A stretch of DNA of 64,000 nt, taken from assembly GCA_039619475.1 (NCBI GenBank), contig CM077115.1, positions 413,858,557-413,922,556 on the forward strand, in the 5' to 3' direction. The DNA comes from Icerya purchasi (lineage: Eukaryota > Arthropoda > Insecta > Hemiptera > Monophlebidae). The stretch's first letter is position 1. Each line of letters opens with the position of its first letter. The notes under the pieces are model-generated. The model was not told the DNA's origin. It was given only the letters and a program-made list of their open reading frames with translations, and made no database searches. Made by a program: the position numbers and the translations under genes. Shown here in pieces: positions 48,556-60,913 of this stretch.

Positions 48556-48825
48556 TAATGCCCCTCCCGCTATCGTCTCTTTTTGATTTCCTCTCTCCTT
48601 ATTGTGTCCTCTTCATTCTAATGAAGAGCAGATGTCTATGATGGTAATCACATTTTCTTTGAATGTTCTGCTTTTTCTGCGGAACGCTCTTCTCTTTATT
48701 TACTCCTCTTAAATTTAACTTTTCCTGTTCCCTATTGTGCTACATCCTATTCGTTCTTTCTCAGTGTCTCCTGCCGTTGGTTCCTTTAATTCAGCTATTT
48801 CCGATCTCATTTTGGTATACTACTA
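48556..48825 (+). mobile_element. 5'-truncated I-type LINE 3' end
   Basis: Joined by position across a frameshift at about 48,640, the readings give FLSPYCVLF, then GNHIFFECSAFSAERSSLY, LNLTFPVPYCATSYS and AISDLI. This matches the family's tail, with the N-H-x-FFEC part of its Cys/His motif intact. No GGG...CCC 3' box follows; a CA-rich simple sequence lies at 48,844-48,872. Confidence 0.7.
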
Positions 48826-51800
48826 GACCCAACCAGATACTTATACACACTTACACATGCACACAAATACATACCTACCTTACGTTTAACACGTAACGCG
48901 TAACGAAAATTTTTCCCTACCGTGTCGTAAAAAGTTTCACTTCAAAAAAAAGTCCTCTCTTAATAAAACCGAATTATTACTTTCGACGTAATTATCGCGA
49001 GTATCGAAACATATAACGTCGCTTTCATTTGAAATTGACGTCACCGGTCAGGCACACTGCCAAAAATATGCAGGCGCAAAGTGCACACAACTGATACATA
49101 AAGTCTTTTAGCAAACTGCGCGTACATGATACGCAATTTCCGTAAAGGTACTGCGCGACCAGCTACAGCACTTGCGTACAGGTAAGAACACACAGGAAAA
49201 AAAAAAGTTGATCGAAATTTCAAACGGAAAACGCTTAATTGCCGACAACGATCCGGCAAAGATAAGTAACGAACGATTTATCGAAATTTTCGATAACGCG
49301 TGAAGTAAGAAAAAGAACCGGCTGTAAAATTAAGCAAAGTAGAAAAATATTGAAATGTTTAGAATTTTTTTTTTCTGGAAGGGGGGGGGGAGAGAAAAAC
49401 GGAATTGTGGAAATCTATTTAAATAGATTTTAAAAAGCAATTTTCCGCCTGTCGCCTCCTATTAAAGGAAAACGAAACGGCCGATTTTTTTCTTATTCCC
49501 TTACGTACAACACTTTTCTCTTTTTTTCTATCATCTTTTGTTCTTGCTCCGTATTTTTCATTTAGCCCTCATTTCGCTTTCGTGTTTTCGCGATTCCTCT
49601 TTACACGTATTTTCCGTCGATATTCATTAATCATTCGCAGAATTCTCTCTGTTCAAGCGAAAATAACCAGCAAAATCTGTTTCCAGAATAACTCTCTCTC
49701 TCCCCGATGTCGCGCGTTGTACCTCCTATTTTCCAACCGACTCCCTCCGGTCCTTTAGTAGCATCTTATTTACTCTTTTTTTTTTCTGTTTTGTCTTTTC
49801 GGATTCTTTTTAACTTTTTATTTTTATCACCTCCGGACGTGTAAATTAATCTTCTCGTTATTATCCCGAGGAGTCGCACAACGAACGGGCGCGATGGCTT
49901 GATTAATGTATTTTTAAAAATATCCGCGCACGCGATAGATCATCCTCGTTAATACCCTGTCAGATCAGCAGCCGATAATCGATCCGTCCTCTATCCCGGG
50001 CGATGATAATAATTAGCGAAATGAACTAAGAACTCTCGGAGCATAAAATTTTATACAGTAGCTAAACGATAAAATGTTTCTCGCGTCGACACGCAATTCC
50101 AGTAAAAATTAATTTATATATTACCTATAGGTAGTGTGTGAGCAGAGTCCTCGAGTTTGAATATGTCGCAAGAATCGCATCATACGTGTACAAAAAGGAA
50201 AAACAGAATTTAGAATGGTTTTCATTTCCTTTCTTGAAATTTAATAGAAATGAACCAAATATGGTAAGAACAGCGTATCGACAAGAGTGAGCAGGTTTTG
50301 AAAACGGTGTTAGCTTTAAAATATCTAACTTCGCAGTCTAAATAAGTTTCCGGCAGAACAAATATTCGACCTTACCAGAGAATATCGTGTCACATTGGTA
50401 TAATCGGCAACTCGCAGAGGTGAAAAATAAATTTAATACGGCGATAATTCCCCGCTTTTTTGGAATATTTTGTGCTCTTCCGTTCGTTATGAAATTAGCA
50501 TTTCCCGAATGTATCTCAAACTTATGCACAAAGGATCACTTTATAGGGAAATTATAGTCGAGCTTAGAACTTTATATTTAGACTCTCAGGTACCGAAAGC
50601 GCAAAAGTTTTTAAAATTTTTTTTTTTCCAGGCATGACCGTGTCTCCTCTAGCTCCGTCAGTATTATAGTTTAAAATTTCGAATTTCCGTATATTTTTCT
50701 AGTTTTGAACATGCAGCTCTCCAATTTTAAATTTAGACCTTCGGTGCGCGGAAAGTTCAAAATTTTTGAAAAAAATACTTTTTTTCCGGTCATGTGGTTA
50801 CGTTTGTGGAAAGATCGCTTTTTGTCAGGAACAAAATTGTATTTCATTTCCATAACGAAACTTTCAAAGTTGGCGAAAAGTTCAAAACAGCATGAAAAAT
50901 GACGTGTCTCTTCCTATTTGCAGCGCGAAAAGTTTAATCTCTTTGTTTTTTGACTTTAGTAGTAGTATGTAAACGTAAATATTATAATTATGTTATAACT
51001 TAAAATACGGAATGCTCAGCGCATGAAACATCATACTTGACTGAACTCGTTTATTTTCGAGGGGTACTACTGGTCAGCTAATTAGTACTGCGCAAATGAA
51101 ATTTTTGAACATTCTTAATTCCAAACCAGGTCGTACCTAAATGACTGTTTAACCAACCCGCCGCGGTAGCTAGCTTACACTTTTGTACGATTTTCGGCCG
51201 CTTGCGCTGTATTCTAGATGTGTAGGTTTTTTACGGTAACGGTTGAAAGTAACGTTTCATCAAATCGTGACATTGTCCCTTGGTAAAAATATCAAGAAGC
51301 ACTCAAAAATATTTTACTCCAATAAAACTGCAGATAAATTTGCGTACGATGCAAAATTAAACGAAGTCATTCGAAGATGTCATCATGATTTAGCGTTGAA
51401 ACGATTTTTTTGCGCTGTTACGACTATCTGTATGTCCTGGAAGTTGTATGGAAAGAGTTGGAAAGTTTAGTCTTTCGCAGTTGCCTAGAGCTCCATTTTC
51501 TACACATCGTTTTCCCCAAACCGATTATTTTTTGTCGTTTGAACTGATTTATCCTTTCTTTGGTAAAATTCTACCCCTCTTTTGTGCGAATTACACCATT
51601 ACATGCAGAGCGTCGGTAATTTTTACATTCTGCACGCAGACTAGCCTGCGACGTCAGATCTGCTAGAGTCGGCTGATTTTTGTGCTCGGATGAAGATATA
51701 TTACCTACTAAACTGCGTAGCTACATCCTAAAATAGTCAAAGAAATTTTGACAAATTAGACAACAAAAAACTAAGAAAAAGGGAAAAGGAAACAGCGTGT

Positions 51801-54800
51801 AAATTTCGTGAGAATGTAGTTCGTTTGAAATGAAAATAGGGAGGGGAAAAGTGATCAGAATCTTTTGCTTAAGAATAGTAATAAAGGAGACGACGGACGG
51901 TATTAAAAAAAGTTTAAAACCGGGAATAGCACCGACGACAAAGCAACGAAAGAAAAACGAAAATACCGAGAATGAGCGCTCAAACAAGCCGGAGGACAAA
52001 AATCTGAAGTGAAAACTACAATAGCGCGGCCAAAAGGACCTGTGGAATAATTCGTTCGGAAAATAGAAGACGGGAAATTAATAGCCGTAATATCGGAGAC
52101 TAAGCAAACGAAAAATAATCCAATCGGCGTTGGCTACTTTTTCAATATGGCTAGAGAAACTGATTACGAGATGAGAGTACGGGCCATAGAAAGGCTACGG
52201 ATCAGAATAGAAGGTACGCAAGAGGAAGCTCTTTTCCGTTCGGGGATTATTAAAAAATGTTAGTAAGACAAACTGGCTGGAGAAGTGATGATAGTCGAGA
52301 CCGCAAAAATAATTCGGAAAACGGAACAGAAAATAAGGAGATTCTCGAGTATAAGCACCATAAAAGAAACACCGAACCCACCTACGGATAAATCGCCATA
52401 GTGTAAACACATTGTATACTGTGGTATGGAATGAAGAGGAAAGAGTAAATAGTCAGATTAACGAGATCAAAGGAAAATAAGGAAGTTCGTTGTTTGAAAT
52501 TGCGCAAAGAGGGAATTTAATGGGACAATAAGGAATGCAGGAAGGCAGCGAGCATTCCCAATTCCACATTGTTGAATTCCGATGTAAAACGAAGTGGCGC
52601 CTTCGCAATATTGTCCGCTACGCGGAAGTCACTTCTCTTGCCGTTTGAGACGATTACGGAAACAAACAGAACGCAACATTTACCTTCGTTTCCGGTTTAG
52701 TAACGTCTGTTTCTGATTTAAAACTTTCTCGCTCAATAATTTTTAATAAATAATCGAATTAATCTGTAATCAATACGCGCTGATTCCGATTTTTGGTACC
52801 TATTCACTTTTTTTTGTTCTTTATCGTGAAAGCCATTACGACACAGATTAACGGATGATGTTTCAAAATAAAATGCACCCGTGATTCCTTGCCTATGATT
52901 TTTCGCCTATTATTCACTGAAATGTTTTGTTTTTTTTTTTGTTTATTTGTTTGAGTATCCTCGTGAACGAAGCATGCTAAATGAAATGTTCTTTTAGTAC
53001 TACTCGTATTTGTTCCTATTCACAGCGATGCCACCTTGGGGGGTCACGTTAATACCGTGGAAGAAATAATTAATTATTTCAATATTATTATTATTATAAA
53101 TAGAAGATTTTATTATCTTTTTAAAATTATAATATTAAAATTGCTACATGGATTTTTCTTTATCGACCGGCCGCTGGAAAGACACGATATAAAAAATTCG
53201 AACATTAATGCGAAAAACAAACGAGAATATCAAACATAAATTGTACTTTGCCGGCGCACGATGGAACAGGAACGCGATGAAGCCGATAATTCTCGATCGG
53301 AATTCCGTTGAAAGAAGTACGGAAAACTATTGCGATGCGACTTTACGACAAATTTCTATTAACTTTAATAACTATTTCTCTTCGTACGACGTTAACAATT
53401 ATCGAATCGGACCCGCCGCGATTTTACTATTCCGTTTTGCCTAACTTATTTTTTCTTAAGACGATTCGCTCACGAGGAGACAACTTCTTCACTAAAATCG
53501 TTTTTCTTAAAAACAACCGCTTCACAATAATTGCCTAAAAAATGATTGCCTGATTTTCGTTATCATTTTTGCCATGTCTGCTCGAATCTTTTCTTTCTCC
53601 TCGCAGCGCCCAATCACAATCACTTTTTTCACTAATAGGATGGGACTTTGTGACCGCGTGATGATGCATCCCCTCCCGCCAGCAGGAAAAAAGGGATTTC
53701 AAGCACACACGCATTCTCGCTCGCACCATGTTTTCAATATTTTCGATATTTTCATTTAATTTAATTTTAATTATTTACATTTTGTACGATACAATGTACC
53801 GAGTACGTTTCGAAATTATTGTTATCGACAAGTTCTTGTTTTAATAAATGCTTTTCCTCCCATTAGCTAAATTCTCTTGTCAGAGGATATCTTCATCTTT
53901 CTCCCTGTCAACGATAATGTTTAAAAGCGTATCTTTAAAAAATCGAAAGAAATTCAGATACTCCGCAAACGGCTTATTATTACTGGAAAATGCTTCCCCG
54001 AATAAACATTATTTAAGGTCGTAATTACACAAATTAATGGTCGTCGAAAACATAACTTATTATTATTTTTTTTTTGACGGGGGCGGAGGGCGGGAGACAA
54101 AATGATTCAAAGCCACCTCGGAAATATTACGAATTCTCTGCGCTATCGGTTTTTTCTGCACGCGTTCGCGTACTTTGACAATATCCGACTTATTGAAATT
54201 AAGCGTGGACGGTATGCAATATCGCAAACCCAGTACGATTAAATAGCAAAATTTCAATTTCTTCAGAGCTCGCCAACTGAGGAAGCATAGCAATTAAAAG
54301 AAAACGTAAGTGTTCTGTCTATGAAAATAGATGTATTTAATCGGAATAATAGACGACGAAGGAAGTGGAAAAACCAAGAAGGTATTGCGTGTATAAGAGA
54401 ATCAAAGCTTAATAAAAATATAAGTGAAAAAAGAACATGCGAAGAAAATATAATAACCACCACTCAAATTAGGCATCTGAATATCACGCGAATAACGAAA
54501 AGCAGAAAACGGCGAAGAAGCCTAAAATGAAATATATGAAAGAGTGGATGCCGCAAAACGAAGATGACAAACAGTACAAACCGACTATAATGAGGAAAAT
54601 CGTAGAACCAAAGAAAGATTCGATTGAATAAATAAAAGGACTATTGAGTGATGGAAATGCCGTAATTCTTAAAGATGAAAATTCTTTGACACGGACAGAG
54701 ATTAAGGGAGAAGAAGCTTTGATAGAAATTAGATAGGACGGCCAATCTTGCAATCAGCCTGATCGTTGTCACCTTTAATACACTAGCATAACAGTAAGAG

Positions 54801-55150
54801 CCGGCAAAAGTCAATTCGGAAAGAGCGAGAGATAGGAAACCATTAGCCGAAAAAGGCAAGACCTAGTTAGACCCGGAAAATGACAGGAATTTTTTGATAG
54901 CATTAATGGAAGAAGTGTAGAGGAAAGCACAAAAATTACCAATCTCATGATAAATCGTTCTTTCCACTTCTCTACTTCATTTCTCCATACTTAAAAGGCA
55001 ATTTTTCGAGGTCTTCCCGAGGTCGTACACTCTTTTCAGTACCTCTACACTATTCGGCTTCTTCTTTTCCTTTAAATTCTTCATCTTTATTCTTTACTGA
55101 TGCTATCTCGTTCTTTTCCTCATCTCGTGATATGAGCCGGTGATGAAGTA
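48826..55150. other. Long gene-free stretch
   Basis: No gene, RNA or mobile element could be supported over this 6.3 kb. Several patches are less AT-rich (about 49,860-50,010; 53,575-53,720) and might be conserved non-coding DNA. A G run lies at 49,381-49,390. Purine-rich plus-strand sequence at 51.8-52.5 kb and 54.3-54.9 kb resembles decayed LINE coding DNA. The latter sits just upstream of the RTE-like remnant and could be its missing 5' part, without identifiable motifs. Confidence 0.45.
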
Positions 55151-56680
55151 CTCAATTCGTCTACCACTGTAGCATTTCACCGGCGCAGATGAATATACCA
55201 ACTACGAAAAATGAGAAGAAATATACGAACAAATTGAAGGCGCCCTGACTAACGTGAACGGTCGAAAAAATTGAATAATGTTGTTACAGGAGGCCAAGAA
55301 TAAACAAAGAAAATTACAGGAATATCTTAGAATAAGAAGCAGTAGAGGCAGCTATCTAAAAGAATTCTGTCTTTGCAACAATTTTCCTATGGCAACTCAA
55401 CAACTAAGACAAGAAGATACTATATACATAGATAACGCCAGCAAGCACGCAAAAGTGCCATCAAAAACAAATGTCGAAGTTGATACGCGCAATACCGACA
55501 TATAATCAGACCGTAATAATCCAGTGATAATGGCTAGAGTAAGCTAGAGTTAAGAAGAACCAGAATTAACAAACCGAAGGAAAGATGGCATATCAGTAAA
55601 ACCAAAAATGACAGGATATGCAAGAAATATCTAAGGAGGAAACGAATAAAACTATCAACCCTCAGAAATTAAGCTATCTTGATACACTAATGGTAAATGT
55701 ACATCAAAAGAAAAATACAAATATATATATATATATATATGGGAAAAGAAAAGCAAATAAGCCTTGAATGGCCCACAAAATTTTAGAATTAATAGAAGAA
55801 AGGAGACAATTTAAATAGTTAAACAAAGGAATATAATAAAAATACAAATATAAAACACCAAAAAGGAAAATCGGATTGAACTACTAATTAAAGAAGGAAT
55901 ATGGAAAAAGCCCTTTAATAAAAAAGCAGTTCACGGTTAAAAACAAAAACCTAAATCATATAAAAAATAATAATAACGGAATAATTTTAACTAACGATGA
56001 TGAGATACTAATAGAGTAGAAGCATATTTAAAAGCCGTGCAACGATGAATCTTTGAATTATTCACAATGTTCGAGGCAGAAAAAGAATTCAATGATAACG
56101 GTGTTGGACTACGAACCTTACTGGAAGAATTTGATAAAGCAGTAAAACTAGAGCAAAAATGGCCGCGGAACAGATCAAATTTCTCCGGAGAGGTTACACA
56201 AAAAGTAAAAAGTAAAGAAAAACGCACACGATATTCACACTGCTATAAGAATCGTATATAATTGCTAACGGGTATTCAAAATGTGGTTTATTCCATCTCC
56301 AAAAGAACATCAGGCCCAAACATGTTGAGAACGTAAAGAATTATACGCATCTTGATACGTTACAAATCCTAACCAGAATCCTTTACAAACTTATAGAAAG
56401 AAAAATAGAAGACGATTTATCTGACGGCCATTTTTGTTTCAGAAAAAGGAACAGGCGAAAACCATACTTTCACTATTGAGAAGATAAACAAACGAGTCCG
56501 CATAGTTTTTCGTAAATAATGAAAAAGCTTTTGGTGAACCAGAACAGTTTATTCAAAAAGCTGAAACAGACCACAAAGGTCGATGATTTATTTTATAATA
56601 TAAAAATCAACAAATGGTGTTATACAACGGCACCATAGAAAAAATAAATAAAACAATGAAAACTAAGAAGGAAATAGCTA
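55151..56680 (+). pseudogene. RTE-like LINE remnant (endonuclease and RT), heavily decayed
   Basis: Across many stops and frameshifts the plus strand follows an EN-RT protein. IYEQIEGALTNVNGRKN lies at about 55,225-55,275. RGSYLKEFCLCNNF (55,344-55,385) matches the R-G-x-x-L-x-E-F-C helix of RTE-type endonucleases. SDRNNPVIMARV (55,507-55,540) is a disrupted SDHNPV catalytic box. Farther on, ILTRILYKLIERKIEDDLSD then FCFRK at 56,368-56,445 matches RT motif 1, normally followed by QFGFR. EKAFGEP (about 56,521) replaces the catalytic EKAFD, and YKNQQMVLYNGT follows. A TA microsatellite (55,720-55,740) interrupts the linker. Confidence 0.75.
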
Positions 56681-56837
56681 TATATTTTCTATATAAAGTT
56701 AAATGCAACACTGACTGTCAACTATTGTCATCATCAAACTGTTAATTACTTACTACAAAAAAAAAGAAGAAAAAAAAGATTCTGTTCGTAATAATTAATA
56801 TCTTGATAATGACGGCAGTTCATCGAAGCTGTCTTTT
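56681..56837. other. AT-rich spacer
   Basis: Nothing supported apart from an A-rich tract (56,757-56,780), possibly the worn tail of the preceding LINE. Confidence 0.4.
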
Positions 56838-56918
56838 TTAACCCTTAAATGGTAACGACGGGTCACTTACCATTTAAATTTAAAGGTGCCAAAAATTACG
56901 TTCCCAATTAAGGGTTAA
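56838..56918. mobile_element. Tiny piggyBac-like palindrome (TTAA-CCCTTAA...TTAAGGG-TTAA)
   Basis: A 73-bp segment begins CCCTTAAATGG and ends CCCAATTAAGGG, flanked on both sides by TTAA (56,838-56,841 and 56,915-56,918). TTAA duplications next to CCC...GGG ends are the signature of piggyBac-type transposons. It is very short, so it may be an internally deleted MITE or a chance palindrome in AT-rich DNA. Confidence 0.4.
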
Positions 56919-57246
56919 TATGTTTTGTATAGTTTTTGTATGATAATTTTATTATTTACGTTCGGCATAATATTGTGAATAGATTACTTCTTTAAACATA
57001 TAAATATATTCATTGTTGGGAAAAAACTGCCAGAAGTAACGGAATTTTCTTACCTCGAAGATTTAAGTACATACGATGGAAGGTGCGAAAAAAAAAAATA
57101 GAAAAAGAATAGCGTAGACAAAAAATGAGACTCCAAACAAAAAACTAAATCGTTGCTTGCGTCAAAAAGTGTTTCTTTACGTATGAGAAAAACGCAAATC
57201 TTAAAATATTCATTTGGAGCGTTGCACTATACCGTTATGAAACACT

Positions 57247-57884
57247 TTAATAAAATTATAGTTTAAAAAACTAAAAATATACGCTTTATATGTAAGATGC
57301 TCTAAAGAACGTAAAATATTTTAAATTTTTTTACAATACTAACCTAAGAGTAAAGAAGTGGACATTAATAATTTAATTCACAATAAGAAATTAAATTCTT
57401 TTATAATATTAACATAAGAATGAAGAAGTGTGGACATTAATAATTAATTTTAATTCAAAATAAGAAATTTAAGTTCTTTTACAATATTAGCCTACCCCAT
57501 GCTTTATTTTGAATTGAAATTAATCATTTATGTCCTCCTCTGCATTCTTAGGTCAATATGGTAAAAGAACTTAAATTTTTTTATTTTGAATTAAACTTAA
57601 TTATTAATGTCCACACTTCTTCATTCTTATGTTAATATTATAAAAGAATTTAAATTTCTTATTTTGAATTAAAATTAATTATTAATGTTCACACTTCTTC
57701 ATTCTTATGTTAATATTATAAAAGAACATAATTTCTTATTGCGAATTGAAATTAATTATTTCTGTCTAAATCTGCACTCTAAGGTTAGTATTGTAAAAGA
57801 ACTTAAATTATTTTACTCTTTTAATAGCATCTTACATATTACAAAGCATCTGTTTTTAGTTTTTTAAACCATAATTTTATTTTT
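57247..57884. mobile_element. Foldback element with tandemly repeated arms
   Basis: The outer ends (TAAAATTATAGTTTAAAAAA at left, reverse complement near 57,860-57,880 with one mismatch) and the next block (TATGTAAGATGCT) are inverted. Inside, each arm is made of tandem units of about 78 bp containing GAAGAAGTGTGGACATTAAT and its relatives. About two units lie in the left arm and four, inverted, in the right, meeting near 57,495-57,510. Modular repeated arms resemble the Drosophila FB type. No coding capacity. Confidence 0.8.
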
Positions 57885-59640
57885 AATTTTTTAGTCTTGA
57901 AGGAAATGTAACAGAAGGATCATGTTTGATTTTAAAATAATCCTCTGCGTTTAATTAAAGCTATACTTAATTCCGTTGCATGTTCACCCTCTCCGTACGT
58001 TCAATAATACAATACAGCAATCTAAATCCATTTTCACCTACTTCCCTCTCATTATGTTTCCCGCCACGATGCGCCGGCTTAGAGAAAAAGTCCGGCTACA
58101 GACCCGTTGCTTTCGTCGAGCCGTTACATCGTGGTGGAAAGTATAATGGGACCGGCTGAGGATGCTTTCGTCAAACGGCCGTGTTTTCGCGGGAAATAAA
58201 AATTATTCCGTTTATAAATATTTACATTTTTTAAATTTATTTGTGGGCGTAGGCGATTTTTTTCTACATCAAAATATTACATTGTCATCGGGTTCTGACA
58301 ATTAGTAAAAATTTCAAATCATTATCGGGAGGAAGTGGGTGTAAAATGGATTCCAAAATTCCATTACAAACTGGCGAAGCTAATATAAAGCATATACAAA
58401 GGAAAACTCTAGACTCCAAGCTTTCGAAAGAAAAATTCCGAAAATTTCGCGCACCGAGAAAAAATGTTCTTCATTGGATAATTCTAAACGTTTACGTCCG
58501 CCATCTTTGTTTAAATATTTACTCGTCAAATGACAGCTACGTAAAAAGATATATTATATTAGTAAAATTACGAGTATAATAATGTAATAGCCGCATTAAA
58601 AGTAGTACCATGATTTTATCCATTTATTTTTTTCCCCCTATTCCCGAGACTTCAGGTAGGGTACATTTATTAATCTATTTTAATAATGAAATCAATATAA
58701 CCTATCGAACTCCAATGAGTAGTTGGTATTACGTTAATCTCTATTTTTCAGTTCTTTACGAAATATACACTATATTTCTACATGTTACTTAATGTAGACA
58801 TGTATATTATTTTTCCGAAATTTTATATCTTCTATTGCGAATTCGTTACATTCATTAAATTATAATTTTGCACAAGTTGTTTTATATCACAATTACAGAG
58901 TGCCTATTACTATTATTATAATTGCATCCTCCTTGTAGTATGTAAAAAAACGCCATCCCTAAAATTACATATTACACAGTTTTCAGAACCGGACATTTTA
59001 AATTTACATAAATGTAGGTTGCTTGGATCAACACACACGGTTTGCTATGAAATAAATTTATTTAAAAAAAAAAAAACAAAAACAAACAACAAAAACACAA
59101 ATTAAAAACACAAAAAAAAACTTTCATACCCGCGGACGTGTCCAAACTAAAGATTTACCGATGACTCCGCATCTTGGTTAATTCGATGTCGCTCGACCAC
59201 GTATCAGCGCAAAACTGAACTAAGCTAAGATTACCTACCTTTATTTATTAGTAATTCGGAGAGAATAATCTGGAACAGGGAAATTCTAGCAAAACAATTC
59301 AAGAACCGGCGATATATAAAAAAAAAATGTTTTTTCTTTCAATAACCAAAGTTCCCCAATAATTATTTTTTTGTGCGTTGCGTCATCGTTGTTGAATTAT
59401 TCATCCGCATTTTTTTTTTTTTTTTTTTTTGTTTTATGCCGTATCGCTACATAGATATACCTTAAATAGATCCTGTTATAAATTGGGACATTAAAAAAGT
59501 TCGAACTATATTGATTACTTTTAAATCTATCTAATTATACATGGGGAAAATTAATCCGTCGTACCATTATAATTACTCCATATTTCTTGAATTTTATTTA
59601 CATAAAATTTATCCGTAAGTTTCGTTGTTTTTTTTCGTTT
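57885..59640. other. Gene-free AT-rich stretch
   Basis: No gene supported. A less AT-rich patch at about 58,050-58,190 has no convincing frame. A-rich simple sequence lies near 59,063-59,122 and a T run at 59,411-59,430. Confidence 0.5.
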
Positions 59641-59644
59641 TTTT

Positions 59645-60020
59645 TTAGATCCCTCCTTTGAGCACGTCAGCCAAGGACCTACACCCAGAAACAACAAAAA
59701 AGAAAAGAGCAATCGGTTAAATTTTGATTCGGTCAGATATGGACAATATAAAGGAACTAACGGATGAGATAATGGATGGTGAAGAGAAAGACAGAATATA
59801 AGATGCACAATAAGGAGTGGGGAACTTGAGTTTCAGCAAACAAGAATATAGGATACCGCGGTCCACGGAAAGAGATGGACATTCAAAAAAGATGTGTGAT
59901 TGGCGTCGCAATTCGTCGCCTCATTAGGGTGAAAAGGACAATTTGGAGAAGAAACAAGGGAAAAGCTAAAACGAGAGGAAGGAAGAGCAGAATGGCCAAA
60001 ACGCAAGCGAATCATAGAAA
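59645..60020 (-). mobile_element. 5'-truncated I-type LINE 3' end
   Basis: Minus strand: SSRFSFSLVSSPNCPFHPNE and CDANHTSF in one phase, then HIFFECPSLSVDRGILYSCL, KFPTPYCASYILSFSSPS and ILSISDRIKI-stop in the next. This gives the family's most complete tail, with one frameshift near 59,890. The 3' box reads TGTTTCTGGGTGTAGGTCCT then TGGCTGACGTGCTC, as in the 27.5- and 40.5-kb copies. The end is A-rich (T's on the plus strand near 59,628-59,647). Confidence 0.8.
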
Positions 60021-60654
60021 TGACAACGGAACGGGGAAGTGAAGGAGTTTCTTCATGTGTCTTACTTTAAGTAGTTTATCTTCACATTTGAAAAAAGTGG
60101 TGTCTTATATTTTACACGGATGTATATTAATATTAGTTTAAATTGCAACCAAGCTTATATATGTTTTTGTATTTCATATTCAATGGGATTAATACCGACT
60201 AAAACCTGATTGTTCTATACGATTTAATCATCTTTTCATGACTATAAGTCTTTAAAAGTTTTTTAATATCTTTTAAAATTTTTTAGTTTTTAACATTTCT
60301 GCAATATATGATACTATTATGAAATATGTTTTAAGTAAAATTACACTTTTATTCCGCGTAACTCTATAATTTATACAGCGCTGATTATTATACAACTTAT
60401 TAAATAATATGAATTTGTTTATTTTGCTTCTAATGCAATTAAAATAAGCAGGGTGATATCTAGACAAAAAATTTACGAGGGGTTACACAGTATATATGCA
60501 CTAAGCGATCAAACGCGAACCACGGCAATGAGAAGCAGCCAGAACAGAAGTCGCTGGAGACAACTAGTACTTGGTAGATTAAAATAGAGGTCACGATGAG
60601 CAGCTATTGCGCAAACGACTATGAAGAGAAATTATATATATATATATATATTAT
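60021..60654. other. Gene-free AT-rich stretch
   Basis: No feature supported until the (TA)n tract at about 60,633-60,651 that abuts the SINE. Confidence 0.55.
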
Positions 60655-60664
60655 GGCAGCGTGG

Positions 60665-60675
60665 TAGCCTAGTGG
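60665..60675 (+). promoter_or_regulatory. Pol III A box of the SINE
   Basis: TAGCCTAGTGG fits the tRNA A-box pattern TRGCNNAGTGG exactly. It lies 10 bp from the SINE start, as in tRNA genes. Confidence 0.75.
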
Positions 60676-60708
60676 TTAAGATGCTTGGCTACCAAGTCAG
60701 AGGTCACA

Positions 60709-60719
60709 GGTTCGAGACT
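60709..60719 (+). promoter_or_regulatory. Pol III B box of the SINE
   Basis: GGTTCGAGACT fits the B-box core GWTCRANNC and lies 33 bp after the A box, a normal tRNA-gene spacing. It also forms the loop of a T-arm-like hairpin. Confidence 0.75.
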
Positions 60720-60913
60720 TGTCTCGTCCCGGATCCAAGTCGCTCCCAAGCTTACCCAGCCTGAAATAATTGGGTACCAGAGAAATCTGGGAAAGTAAAG
60801 GCGGATCCCAAGTAGAAAGGAACTGGCCCTCCTACTCTCATTAGTGCCGTTGGGCTTAGTACATTATGAACCTTAAAATCCCAACGCCCTCTCAAGGGTA
60901 TGGAGCTCACTTT

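Noticed and set aside
60655..60730. A genuine tRNA gene
   Set aside because: The A and B boxes and a T-arm-like hairpin are present, but no acceptor stem pairs with the 5' end. The unit continues into a body shared with four other copies, so it is the head of a SINE.
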